Shown: positions 26,553-34,763 of the stretch, piece after piece
Numbering within the stretch: the stretch's first letter is position 1
How the letters are laid out: every line of letters starts with the position of its first letter
NCBI GenBank assembly: GCA_030668485.1
Contig: DAOUTW010000001.1
Coordinates: forward strand, 1 to 64,000
DNA: 64,000 nucleotides
Source: Candidatus Zixiibacteriota bacterium
GTDB taxonomy: Bacteria; Zixibacteria; MSB-5A5; GN15; JAAZOE01
Direction of reading: 5' to 3'
Translations under genes and position numbers: made by a program
Notes under the pieces: generated by a model
Databases searched by the model: none
The model's input: only the letters and a program-made list of their open reading frames with translations
What the model was told of the DNA's origin: nothing

Positions 26553-27679
26553 TTTTGTTCTCCTTTATGTATACTCATCAAATTCCCTTCCTCGGTATAT
26601 GCATCTTTCCAGAACACGTGCGATTCTGTAGATCCGGGCGAATGTAAAATGAAGGAAGTCTTTTTTGCTGAGCGGACCTCCATGAAATTACTTACGTCAA
26701 GGCATCGAGTGGCAATCGGTCCATTGTAATCTGTATCACATGGCCAAATGTTGCACGCAACCATCCTATTTCTAATGGCCCCTATATCCAGATAGACTTC
26801 TTCAGATCCAAAAGCTATCCGGATTTTGGCGATAATACGCTCATTGTCTTGGAAGGCACGACGAAACCTCTCAAGGATTATGGTGTCGGTCAATTGCTGG
26901 CGCTTTTCCGATGTTAAAATCGCAAACTCGAGTAAACGGGAACGCTTCCTTTTATCAGTGGGAAGACAAGGTAGATATTTATATTCAAGGTGGCGTGCAA
27001 TTTCTCTAAGCCGAGCAGTATTCTTGACGACTGGGTGAACCATGCTGTCGACGTAAAACAAACATTCACCAAGAAATGCAGAAGTTGACATTTGTATTCC
27101 TATGAATTTAGCGTCTAATTCCAATGGCAACATAATGCATAAGATACCCAGAATAGTATAGAATGTGAATACCGCTGAAAACACATACCCAAAGGCATTA
27201 GCTGTTGGGCCACTTGGTGAGAATGCTGCCATCGCGGCGATTACTGGTGAGAGAATAATAATTATAAAACTGAATCTGAGCATGATAGGGACTGTGATCT
27301 TGGCCGTAAAAAAACCTCTCTTCGAAATAGCATAGAGCTTATAGTATTCAGCAAGAATAGAAATTAAGCAATATTGGATTATACTTATTATGATTATAGG
27401 AATCCCCCATTCCGAAATTTGGGAGAGAGGGTGAGGTATTAGTTTAGAAACTCCGATTAATACCGGAACTGCAAACACGAGAGCATTAAACTCATAATAC
27501 GCCTGCGCCGGGGCTTGCCAAATATTTGGAGTTTCGCCAAGAGTTAGGTAGTTGGAACGCAATTTTTTGAAACGATAATATACTGGCATGAGTAATACGG
27601 GAAAGAGGAGTGCAAAAGCGGCCAGAATGACATGCAGCACGTTATCATTTAGGGAATTATCATTTATGAAACCTTCCAT
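26549..27679 (-). CDS. Unrecognised membrane protein, first gene of an accessory two-gene operon
   Basis: A 376-residue protein with five to six predicted transmembrane helices in the first ~190 residues (VILAAFALLFPVLLMPVYY; ALVFAVPVLIGVSKLI; IPIIIISIIQYCLISILA; FSFIIIILSPVIAAMAAF; FGYVFSAVFTFYTILGILCI) and a soluble C-terminal half with conserved-looking charged helices. No family recognised. AAGGAG precedes ATG 27679 and a strong sigma-70 promoter lies 75-103 bp upstream. Partner of the 515-residue protein. Membrane protein plus large cytosolic partner in an AT-rich patch is a layout seen in defence or stress modules, but there is no direct evidence for that. Confidence 0.7.
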   Translation of the reverse strand: MEGFINDNSLNDNVLHVILAAFALLFPVLLMPVYYRFKKLRSNYLTLGETPNIWQAPAQAYYEFNALVFAVPVLIGVSKLIPHPLSQISEWGIPIIIISIIQYCLISILAEYYKLYAISKRGFFTAKITVPIMLRFSFIIIILSPVIAAMAAFSPSGPTANAFGYVFSAVFTFYTILGILCIMLPLELDAKFIGIQMSTSAFLGECLFYVDSMVHPVVKNTARLREIARHLEYKYLPCLPTDKRKRSRLLEFAILTSEKRQQLTDTIILERFRRAFQDNERIIAKIRIAFGSEEVYLDIGAIRNRMVACNIWPCDTDYNGPIATRCLDVSNFMEVRSAKKTSFILHSPGSTESHVFWKDAYTEEGNLMSIHKGEQK

Positions 27680-27753
27680 GGTTGGCTCCTTAAAAAATAG
27701 AATGGCAACTGGTGTCGCGAACCCAAAAAGATTAATGCCCGTGAGTTTGTTGA

Positions 27754-27782
27754 ATAATAAAAGAACAAAGTTGTGTTGTCAA
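27754..27782 (-). promoter_or_regulatory. Sigma-70 promoter of the accessory two-gene operon
   Basis: Minus-strand TTGACA (27777-27782), 17-bp spacer, TATTAT (27754-27759). Predicted start near 27747 gives a leader of about 68 nt before ATG 27679. Confidence 0.7.
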
Positions 27783-27823
27783 TAGATATCTTATGAGAGC
27801 CCGGTTTTGGTTGTGTCAAGGCT

Positions 27824-27933
27824 ATTGTGTAAATTCGGTCATGGGCATATCCTCCTTTCAAATTCACTAATTGGAAATGCCCATTTTATTTACTCAAAAT
27901 CACCGGAAATTTGAACACAAGAATTTACACAAT
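27824..27933. repeat. Nested inverted repeat, MITE-like or regulatory
   Basis: Outer perfect 13-bp arms ATTGTGTAAATTC (27824-27836) and its complement (27921-27933). Inside are perfect 8-bp arms ATGGGCAT (27841-27848) and ATGCCCAT (27877-27884), and an imperfect 9-bp inner pair (27857-27865, 27869-27877). On the minus strand the stem contains AAAGGAGG plus ATG and a short frame of eight codons. Confidence 0.6.
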
Positions 27934-28213
27934 CCCAGTTTTTGCAACGCAATAACAACGGTTGGAGGTTCTGTGTATATGGTTTGTTATTCTGCAAAAG
28001 AACTCCTTATCGCGCCTTGTTATGAAAATTGGAACTTTCCATAGCGTTTTGGCGAATAAAATTCAAAGGCTATTAACCAACCATTGGTAAAAAATGCATT
28101 CGACTGCAGTGCATTTCTATAAATTGGTTGAAGTTTTTTACTTTTGCGAGACTAAAGAAATCCTTAAATTTTGCCGATGGGACTAATGGCTTTATCTTAC
28201 GGAGAAGAGAAAA

Positions 28214-28318
28214 GTGAATATTGAGTCTCGAAATGTCCGGCCAGCTTGGTGGTGGGCACCAGTAATCATCTGTACCATGAGTGTCCTCGGCGCAGTATTG
28301 ACTGCCTTATTGAAGTAG
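28214..28318 (+). CDS. Putative 34-residue single-helix membrane microprotein
   Basis: A GTG start with GGAG 9 nt upstream (28201-28204) opens a 34-codon frame: a short polar N-terminus, WWWAP, then a continuous hydrophobic helix (VIICTMSVLGAVLTALL) and a terminal lysine. The composition is what a tiny membrane protein would show. There is no homologue I recognise and codon statistics cannot decide at this length. A competing 12-codon ATG frame overlaps the ribosome site. Confidence 0.3.
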   Translation: MNIESRNVRPAWWWAPVIICTMSVLGAVLTALLK

Positions 28319-28642
28319 GGCGTTGAACATCTAAGTTTTGCCTACATCGACTGATAATTACGCGTTCGCTAATTGGCTGGTTGTGGCAGGTATAAACTGT
28401 TTAAATGCTTGAAATTTATGGGCCTTCAGATATCAAGACGATCCCGGTCTTCTTTCCTACAATAAGTTATCACTCCCGGTTTATCTCAAGAACAAATTGT
28501 TACTCTCGAATAGTCTTCAGCCTCTGAGAATAGAATATGCTCCTCCTCAAACCTCTCCGTACTCCATTTTCCATCTCCCCAGCGTGGCTTTAACTCATCG
28601 TAGGGAGTCTGGGATATGATATAGGAATCGAGCGAAATGTCC

Positions 28643-28821
28643 TTGCCGGGTGCCAGGGACCATAACTTGCCGGGTGCCCCACAGCTTGGCTGTGGGTTCT
28701 CCGTAATTCTGTCACGGTGGCGATGCCAGAAGATGCCTCTCCTGTGACGAACATATTTGTGTGGCTGGTGTACGTCCCCGTGCACCAGCAGATTGGCGGG
28801 TGGCCGCGACCCTGATCGCGG
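28643..28821. repeat. Cluster of hairpins and a short direct repeat
   Basis: CTTGCCGGGTGCC occurs twice (28643-28655, 28666-28678). Hairpins: CCCACAGC-TTG-GCTGTGGG (28678-28696), GCTGGTGTAC with GTGCACCAGC (28764-28789, one G-T pair) and CCGCGA-N6-TCGCGG (28804-28821). Spaced regularly in non-coding DNA; likely a structured intergenic element. Confidence 0.5.
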
Positions 28822-28838
28822 TTCACAGTCGATACTTT

Positions 28839-28878
28839 AAGGTCATCTACGCGACAGCCTAAGTGTGGCTTTTGCCAC
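28839..28878 (-). repeat. Dispersed GGCTGTCGC repeat with hairpin
   Basis: Read on the minus strand: hairpin GTGGC-AAAA-GCCAC, a short linker, then GGCTGTCGCGTAGATGACC. Same order as the copies at 29206, 43037 and 58762, but a different stem sequence. Confidence 0.65.
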
Positions 28879-29008
28879 CCCTGCCTACAAAAACAACATA
28901 GAATCGCTGTTAATCCCGAGGCCGTCATATTAAGTGAACATGAAATAATAAGGATACTATGCTATGCGCAAACATGGAAGAACTCAAGACCATCCGTCAA
29001 TAAAAGCC

Positions 29009-29046
29009 GGATCATTCTGGCGACAGTCAAAAAGTGGCTCTGCCAC
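29009..29046 (-). repeat. Dispersed GGCTGTCGC repeat with hairpin, diverged
   Basis: Minus strand: hairpin GTGGC-AGA-GCCAC followed by TTTTTGACTGTCGCCAGAAT and GATCC. Core has a few substitutions relative to the other copies. Confidence 0.6.
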
Positions 29047-29205
29047 CTGCCGGCATGTAAAAATGACGAAACAAAGCCAAGTTATCGTGGAACGGCAACG
29101 ACTTACTGTTTTTGCCTATCCCAATCTAAGCCATTTTAAGCCAACTTTTGTGCATAAAAACGGCTTTTTGGTAACATTTCGGGGTTATTTACGCGGTGGC
29201 AGGAG

Positions 29206-29244
29206 CCGCCAAAAGGCGGTTTATGGCTGTCGCGAGGATGGACC
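29206..29244 (+). repeat. Dispersed GGCTGTCGC repeat with hairpin
   Basis: Hairpin CCGCC-AAAA-GGCGG (29206-29219), then TTTATGGCTGTCGCGAGGAT and GGACC. The stem differs from other copies while loop and core are kept. Confidence 0.65.
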
Positions 29245-29612
29245 ACAAGTCGCCGGGAGGATATTCGTCAATGATAAATAAGAGCGGAGGGAAAATAATA
29301 TCAGATACGGGTCGCTGCAAATCAGGCCCGGTTTTTGCGCTACAATTCCCAGAAAAAACAGAACCCGTTCTCTTTGACCGACTTTCGGGAACAGGAGAAA
29401 AGGTCGATTTCGGCTCTTTGTTGATCAGGGTGATCGAAAATTGCATTGAATTGCAGCTATGGTTGAAGGCATATGCAATATTCGATGACCATAGAGAAGG
29501 TCTTGCAGCAGGTTTCTTCTCTCGATCAACCTGGATTCGACCGCGGATGATACTTTGAATCGGCATTTCGTTAGCGACAAAGGCGAATTGCCGGGAGCCA
29601 CCAGAGGTTTAT

Positions 29613-30569
29613 ATGGCAAAGATAATGTTACTAATCATTGGATGTTTGGTCCTGCTGGCCGGCGTTGCGCTGTCCCAGGAGGTTGTCATCACCGGTTTCC
29701 CCAGGGGAGTCGGCGGCAGTGTCAACCCTGATATAATCAAGCCTTATTATACGGAGTTGAAAGCGATATCCGATACCCTGCAGAAGTACCCATCGGTCCG
29801 GGCGGTTATTACCGGCGGCGCCGACGGCGAAAAATATCGGGTCAATAACGATGCCAAGAACCCCAGTCTGGCTCTGGGTCGCGCCCATATGCTGCGCAAT
29901 TTCATGATTAATGAATTCGCGGTCGATTCGACCCGGCTTATCGTTCAATCGAAAAATGTGGCATCGATCGGCGCCCGTCATCGCTATGCCGCCATCAGGA
30001 TTGAATGGGAAATATCCGATTTGGATAGGCGTCTCCATGTGGTCGAAAGCCGGCCACCGGTAGAGAAACATTTTACCGAAGTGAGAGAAATTGTCAGCGA
30101 TTTCAATGAATTTCTGGGATTGCAGTTTAATCTCGGTTTTTCCTCATCCCCCTTCGGCGGTATCCCGATTGCGGCCAGTTCGGTAACGTGGAAAAGAATC
30201 ATCTATGTTGAGGGTATTGTCGGCCACACCTTTTGGGATAACAATTTCCTCTTCGACAACGAAAATTTGGATACCAAGCGCCGCCTTGTCGGCGCGCATA
30301 TGATAGTCTATCCATACCAGGATCTTCCGGTCGGTATCCTGGGCGGATGGTTACGGGTCGAGGAGATTTCTCAAAAATACTATGAGTATGTGAAAATGTC
30401 CGAAGGTCCGGTGTTTGGCCTGCGGGCATCTCTCTTTGATCATGTTTCTCTTACCGGAGTTTACAATCCATCCAAACACCGTCGTGCCGGCAGCGATCTT
30501 TCCCATGCAAAAAACAATCAGTTTCTGGTTTACCTAACGGCCTATATTGCAACCGGAGGCGAAAAATGA
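29613..30569 (+). CDS. OmpA-domain outer membrane protein
   Basis: A 318-residue exported protein with a signal peptide (IMLLIIGCLVLLAGVALS). Residues ~25-135 resemble the peptidoglycan-binding OmpA C-terminal fold: a helix with ELKAISDTLQKYP, a strand with VRAVITGGAD, then ALGRAHMLRNFMI and RHRYAAIRIEW. The rest (~160-318) has alternating hydrophobic strands ending in an aromatic-rich stretch, suggesting a small barrel. The order, OmpA domain first, is the reverse of OmpA. GAGG precedes ATG 29613. It overlaps the lipoprotein gene by 4 bp, so the two are probably a surface pair. Exact function unknown. Confidence 0.7.
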   Translation: MAKIMLLIIGCLVLLAGVALSQEVVITGFPRGVGGSVNPDIIKPYYTELKAISDTLQKYPSVRAVITGGADGEKYRVNNDAKNPSLALGRAHMLRNFMINEFAVDSTRLIVQSKNVASIGARHRYAAIRIEWEISDLDRRLHVVESRPPVEKHFTEVREIVSDFNEFLGLQFNLGFSSSPFGGIPIAASSVTWKRIIYVEGIVGHTFWDNNFLFDNENLDTKRRLVGAHMIVYPYQDLPVGILGGWLRVEEISQKYYEYVKMSEGPVFGLRASLFDHVSLTGVYNPSKHRRAGSDLSHAKNNQFLVYLTAYIATGGEK

Positions 30570-31153
30570 AAAAACTCATAATATTTGCCGTCTGGGCCTC
30601 CATTTTCATCGGGGTGCAATTCTTCGTTAATTGCTCAAACCCCCTCGAAACCACCAGGTCGAATAACCATGACCCGATCAATCCAGTGTACGAAGTCGAT
30701 ACGATCTATAGTACGGACACTATCCTGGTAATTGATAGCACCGGTTATGTCGATACCGTTTTTGTGTTCGATACGACCTTTTTCTCAGATACGATTTTCG
30801 TTTTCGATACCCTGGTATTAGTCGATACCCTTGTGATTTATGAGCCCGATTCAAGTGGAACCAGGACGGTCTGCTCCCGGATCGGATCGAATCAGCACGA
30901 GATTGTCTGGATGTTCCGAAACGAGGCAGGTCCGCACCTCCTGGAGTTTACTGCATTGGTGGAGAAAGAACACCCGGCCCAGGTATTTGGAGTGTTTGTT
31001 GATGGTGAGGAGATTGAATGGAAACCGGTAAACAGCCCGGATATGACCACTGAGATTTACCTCGAGCAAAATGCGACAATTATGATTTTGCCCAAAAAAC
31101 CGCCGGCTTTCGGTCATTCTGTCGATATTTGCCTGACGATGAGTCCTCTATAG
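30566..31153 (+). CDS. Lipoprotein with aspartate-threonine repeat stalk
   Basis: A 195-residue protein with a lipoprotein signal (hydrophobic stretch ending QFFVNC, Cys22). Residues ~42-95 form a repetitive strand-like stalk with D-T every seven or so residues (VDTIYSTDTILVIDSTGY, VDTVFVFDT, SDTIFVFDT, VDTLVIY). The remaining ~95 residues are a small globular domain with one pair of cysteines. Translationally coupled to the OmpA-like gene. A hairpin terminator follows at 31189-31215. The repeat probably acts as a spacer holding the head domain away from the membrane; no partner known. Confidence 0.7.
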   Translation: MKKLIIFAVWASIFIGVQFFVNCSNPLETTRSNNHDPINPVYEVDTIYSTDTILVIDSTGYVDTVFVFDTTFFSDTIFVFDTLVLVDTLVIYEPDSSGTRTVCSRIGSNQHEIVWMFRNEAGPHLLEFTALVEKEHPAQVFGVFVDGEEIEWKPVNSPDMTTEIYLEQNATIMILPKKPPAFGHSVDICLTMSPL

Positions 31154-31188
31154 ATGCAAGCCGGTTACCGTTGACGACCAAAGATTAT

Positions 31189-31215
31189 TGATGCGGCCCT
31201 CCAAAGGCCGCATCA
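31189..31215 (+). terminator. Intrinsic terminator after the OmpA-like/lipoprotein pair
   Basis: Perfect 10-bp inverted repeat TGATGCGGCC/GGCCGCATCA with 7-nt loop, followed by a short ATTTTC tract; 36 bp after the lipoprotein stop. Confidence 0.6.
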
Positions 31216-31367
31216 TGATTTTCTCCAAATCTGTATATCTTAATAACCTTCCCATTTAATAGTCCCCGCTTGATTTTCATCCCGGAATCGCTTATTATGC
31301 ATTCTTGTTTAAGCAAAAAGGATAATCCTCGGTTTAACCAGCTTAAGGTTTTATGAAGGAGCTGTAC

Positions 31368-33158
31368 ATGAACAAAAACAGCAGGCTGGCGGTTTTTGTC
31401 TGCGCCGTAGCGGTGCTTGTCGCCGCGGTTCCGGCTGCCGCCCAGAATATCGATGCCACGGAATACTGGCTCGACAACGGCATGCAGGTTCTGATGGTTG
31501 AGCGCCATGAATCTCCGACAATCATGGCTTCGATTATTGCCCGGGTCGGTTCATCGAACGAGACGACCGGTATCACCGGAATTTCCCATCTTTTTGAGCA
31601 TATGATGTTCAAGGGAACCGAGACGATCGGGACCAAAGATATAAAACGCGATCGCGAGATCATGGCTCAACTCGATTCCCTCCGGGGATTGATGAGAGAC
31701 GAAGAACGTGTCATGCGCACTGATTTGCGGCGTGGAAAAATAACAGATATGCTGGATCCGGAATCCAAAACTCCGCGCTACAGGGAAATCGAGGCGATTT
31801 TCGACAGCCTGGTTCTCGAACAACGGGAACTGATCATCAAGGATCAGCTCGATGAATTGTACAGCAAAAACGGCGGCTTTTTCCTCAACGCCTTTACCTC
31901 GGAAGATATGACCGGATATTTTGTCCGTCTTCCGAAAAACAAAATCGAATTGTATATGTGGTTGGAATCGGATCGCTTCAATAATCCTGTTTTCCGGGAG
32001 TTCTATTCCGAGCGAAATGTCGTCCGCGAGGAACGCCGGCTGGGTGTCGAGTCGACCCCGACCGGCCTAATCGGAGAGGATTTCCAGTCGATGTTCTGGA
32101 AATCATCATCGTATCATTGGAGTGTCATTGGCTGGCCTTCAGATCTTTACAGCATCACTCGCGAGCAAGCCAATGCCTATTACGATACCTACTATGCGCC
32201 GAATAATCTAACCATGATTTTGGTCGGCGATCTCGAACCGGATAAGATGATCAAAATGGTTCGGGAGTATTTCGAGCGCCTGCCGCATGGCGAGGTTGAC
32301 CCACCCGAGGTCGTTACACTGGAAGAAAAACAGTATGGCGAGAAACGATTAATCGCCAGCGCAGAAACCAATCCGCAGAGCGAAATCTGGTATCATACCG
32401 TCGCTTGGAAAAATGCCGACAGTTATCCGTTGGAAATCCTGGCCGGAGTCATGGGCGGTAAAACCGGACGATTGTATAAAAAACTGGTGGAAGAAAAAGG
32501 TATTGCCAAAAGCTCATCGAGCGGTGGAGGGCGGATGTTCGGCGGCGACGGAGTGGCAGTACAAGCCTCGCAGGATTCCCGTAGATACGCCGGGGCCTTC
32601 CAGATATCCGCCGAAGGAGTTGCTGGTGCCGAAGCCGAACAACTGGAACAGGGGATGTACGAAGTCATCGAGAATTTGAAGAAAAATCCTGTACCCGATG
32701 AGGAATTGCAGAAGGTCAAAAACCAGTTGCGAGTGCAGAAAATCAGATTTATGGATCTTATGTCGGGGATGGGTATCTTGTTCGTCCTGGGTAGTAATGC
32801 CGCCAAGGGCGATTGGACTGAGGCCAACAACAATTCGGATATGTGCGATCTGGTGACAGCCGAAGATGTCCAGCGTGTGGCCAATACCTATTTCACCGAT
32901 GATCAGCGCAATGTCCTGATCATTAACAGCAAGGCTACGGCAGATGATGAAGGCGGCGAGGCGATGGATCCGCAAATGGCACAGATTGTGCAGATGATTA
33001 AGGGATCTAAAGACGCCGGCCGGTTGGAGCAGATGATCGGGATGTTTTCGGCACAGCTTGATCAAATAGAAGATCCCAAAGAAAAAAAGAAAATGGAAAA
33101 GATGTTAAAAATAGCCAGTGAACGACTCAAAGAACTCAAAGCGGCCGACGACAAATAG
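31368..33158 (+). CDS. M16 family zinc peptidase, catalytic subunit, exported
   Basis: A 596-residue exported insulinase-family peptidase. Signal peptide VFVCAVAVLVAAVPAAAQ. The inverted zinc motif HLFEH and the downstream glutamate in NVVREERRLG are intact, so this is the active partner. ATG 31368 has AAGGAG upstream. The C-terminal ~100 residues are rich in charge (KEKKKMEKMLK) beyond the normal domain. Encoded 24 bp before a second M16 protein that lacks the zinc motif. Such pairs form heterodimers in which one subunit cleaves peptides and the other shapes the chamber. Expected in the periplasm. Confidence 0.92.
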   Translation: MNKNSRLAVFVCAVAVLVAAVPAAAQNIDATEYWLDNGMQVLMVERHESPTIMASIIARVGSSNETTGITGISHLFEHMMFKGTETIGTKDIKRDREIMAQLDSLRGLMRDEERVMRTDLRRGKITDMLDPESKTPRYREIEAIFDSLVLEQRELIIKDQLDELYSKNGGFFLNAFTSEDMTGYFVRLPKNKIELYMWLESDRFNNPVFREFYSERNVVREERRLGVESTPTGLIGEDFQSMFWKSSSYHWSVIGWPSDLYSITREQANAYYDTYYAPNNLTMILVGDLEPDKMIKMVREYFERLPHGEVDPPEVVTLEEKQYGEKRLIASAETNPQSEIWYHTVAWKNADSYPLEILAGVMGGKTGRLYKKLVEEKGIAKSSSSGGGRMFGGDGVAVQASQDSRRYAGAFQISAEGVAGAEAEQLEQGMYEVIENLKKNPVPDEELQKVKNQLRVQKIRFMDLMSGMGILFVLGSNAAKGDWTEANNNSDMCDLVTAEDVQRVANTYFTDDQRNVLIINSKATADDEGGEAMDPQMAQIVQMIKGSKDAGRLEQMIGMFSAQLDQIEDPKEKKKMEKMLKIASERLKELKAADDK

Positions 33159-33182
33159 GCCTGCGCCAAAGGAGAAACGAAC

Positions 33183-34691
33183 ATGAAGAAATCATCATTT
33201 TTACCGTCTGGTAGGCTGGTGGCTTTTGTGACGATTCTGGCGTCGGCGATGATGCTGGTTTGGTCCGCCGCTGTGGTGGCGGATGATATCGTCGACCATC
33301 CTGATAAATTGAAATTCAAGGAACTGAAATACGATCCACCTCATCCGAAAGATTTCCGGCATACATTGAACTGCGGAGCGACCGCTTATATCGCGGAAAA
33401 TCCGGAATTACCGATTTTTGATCTGTCGATTATAATCCGTACCGGCTCGATGTATGAGCCGTTGGAAAAGGCCGGGCTGGCTGCCATGACCGGCTACCTA
33501 ATGCGGAACGGCGGCGTCGAGGGAATAGGCGCTAAGGAAATCGATGAAAGGCTTGCCTATCTCGCCAGTGAAATTTCAGTCAACGTCGGCGGATCACAGG
33601 GCAGCGCCGGATTGTTTTGCTTATCTAAAGATATCGATGAAGGTCTGGATCTGCTGTCAAAAATACTGCGCTATCCGGTTTTCGATCAGGAAGCCTTGGA
33701 CCGTTATCGCACCGATGTCCTGTCGGACCTGGGGCAGCGCAATTCCTCCACCCGCGCCATCGAATCGCGCGAGTGGAATTTTTTGATGTATGGCGATCAC
33801 CCTTCCACTATGCGATACCGCCGGACGGAAGAGTCGGTTAATTCAATCACCCGCGAAGATATGATTGCTTTTCACAAGAAGTACTTCTTCCCCGGGAATT
33901 TTGTTTTTGCCGTATCAGGTGATTTTAAAACTGATGATATTCTGGCCAAGCTAAATGAGATGCTCGACGGCTGGCCGGATCAGCAACTGAATCTCCCCAC
34001 AGTACCGGATCAGATTCCCGATCCGAAACCGGGAGTATATATGATCAAAAAGGAGGATGTCAATCAGTCGCGTATAACCTTAGGGCATATCGGTGTCAAG
34101 CGGGACATCCCCGATATATATGCGCTGCGAGTTATGAACGACATCCTTGGCGGTGGCGGATTCACTTCGCGAATCGTCCGCCGTGTTCGTTCCGATGAAG
34201 GCCTGGCTTATAGCACCGGCAGTGCTTTTGATCGTCCGGTTCTATTCCCCGGCCCTTTTCTAGCGTGGTTCCAGACCAAGCATGCCACGGCAGCTTTCGG
34301 AACCAGGTTGATCGTTGACGAGATCAATCGTATTCGCAACGAGAAATGCGACGCGGAGATTGTTGAAAATGCCAAGGCCGGTTTTATCGGCAACCTGGTT
34401 AATCCGTTCAGCAGTAAAAACGACGTCGTCAACACTTTTGCCGATGACGATTATACGGGACGGCCGGATGATTACTGGCAGAAATATACCGAGAGGGTGG
34501 AAGCAGTGACGCCGGATGATGTCCTGGCGGCAGCCAAAAAATATCTCCATCCGGATAAATTGGTTTATCTGGTAGTCGGTGATCCAGAGGCGGTGGAACA
34601 AGGATCGGATAAACATGATGACAAATTTTCCGACATGGGAGAGGTTACCATCCTGCCTCTTCGCGATCCGATGACCCTCGAAATCAAATAA
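33183..34691 (+). CDS. M16 family peptidase homologue, non-catalytic subunit, exported
   Basis: A 502-residue exported protein with a signal peptide (AFVTILASAMMLVWSAAVVA). At the position of HXXEH it reads AAMTGYLMRNG, so no zinc site. It keeps the substrate-side features of inactive partners: a glycine-rich GGGGFTSRIVRRVR and an Arg/Tyr segment (SDEGLAYSTG). GGAGAAACG precedes ATG 33183. It should pair with the catalytic subunit encoded just upstream. A strong bidirectional terminator follows. Confidence 0.9.
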   Translation: MKKSSFLPSGRLVAFVTILASAMMLVWSAAVVADDIVDHPDKLKFKELKYDPPHPKDFRHTLNCGATAYIAENPELPIFDLSIIIRTGSMYEPLEKAGLAAMTGYLMRNGGVEGIGAKEIDERLAYLASEISVNVGGSQGSAGLFCLSKDIDEGLDLLSKILRYPVFDQEALDRYRTDVLSDLGQRNSSTRAIESREWNFLMYGDHPSTMRYRRTEESVNSITREDMIAFHKKYFFPGNFVFAVSGDFKTDDILAKLNEMLDGWPDQQLNLPTVPDQIPDPKPGVYMIKKEDVNQSRITLGHIGVKRDIPDIYALRVMNDILGGGGFTSRIVRRVRSDEGLAYSTGSAFDRPVLFPGPFLAWFQTKHATAAFGTRLIVDEINRIRNEKCDAEIVENAKAGFIGNLVNPFSSKNDVVNTFADDDYTGRPDDYWQKYTERVEAVTPDDVLAAAKKYLHPDKLVYLVVGDPEAVEQGSDKHDDKFSDMGEVTILPLRDPMTLEIK

Positions 34692-34713
34692 TCGCTATTA
34701 AAAATAGTAAATG

Positions 34714-34744
34714 AAAAAGGCCCTCTCTGCCGAGGGCCTTTTTT
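34714..34744. terminator. Bidirectional intrinsic terminator
   Basis: AAAAAGGCCCTC (34714-34725), a 6-nt loop, GAGGGCCTTTTTT (34732-34744). It serves the M16 operon on the plus strand and the converging DUF523 gene on the minus strand. Confidence 0.9.
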
Positions 34745-34763
34745 GTCTCGGTAGCTGCATCCA

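Larger units (their letters stand above)
27680..28213. other. Intergenic region with promoter and nested inverted repeat
   Basis: No gene. It holds the promoter of the two-gene operon (27754-27782), a nested inverted repeat (27824-27933) and a 7-bp dyad (AAATGCA/TGCATTT near 28093-28118). Confidence 0.6.
28319..29612. other. Gene-poor region with hairpin cluster and repeat copies
   Basis: No supportable gene over about 1.3 kb; short frames here run across structured repeats. It contains a 13-bp direct repeat and three perfect or near-perfect hairpins (28643-28821) and three copies of the dispersed GGCTGTCGC repeat (28839-28878, 29009-29046, 29206-29244). Confidence 0.6.

Noticed and set aside
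27664-27867. Minus-strand frame of 67 codons upstream of the two-gene operon
   Set aside because: It reads through the operon's promoter and the nested inverted repeat; its ribosome-like site would serve a different, very short frame.
28964-29281. Open frame of 105 codons
   Set aside because: Runs across two repeat copies in opposite orientation; no family resemblance or ribosome site.
29196-29558. Open frame of 120 codons before the OmpA-like gene
   Set aside because: Begins inside a repeat hairpin, has no ribosome site and no recognisable content.
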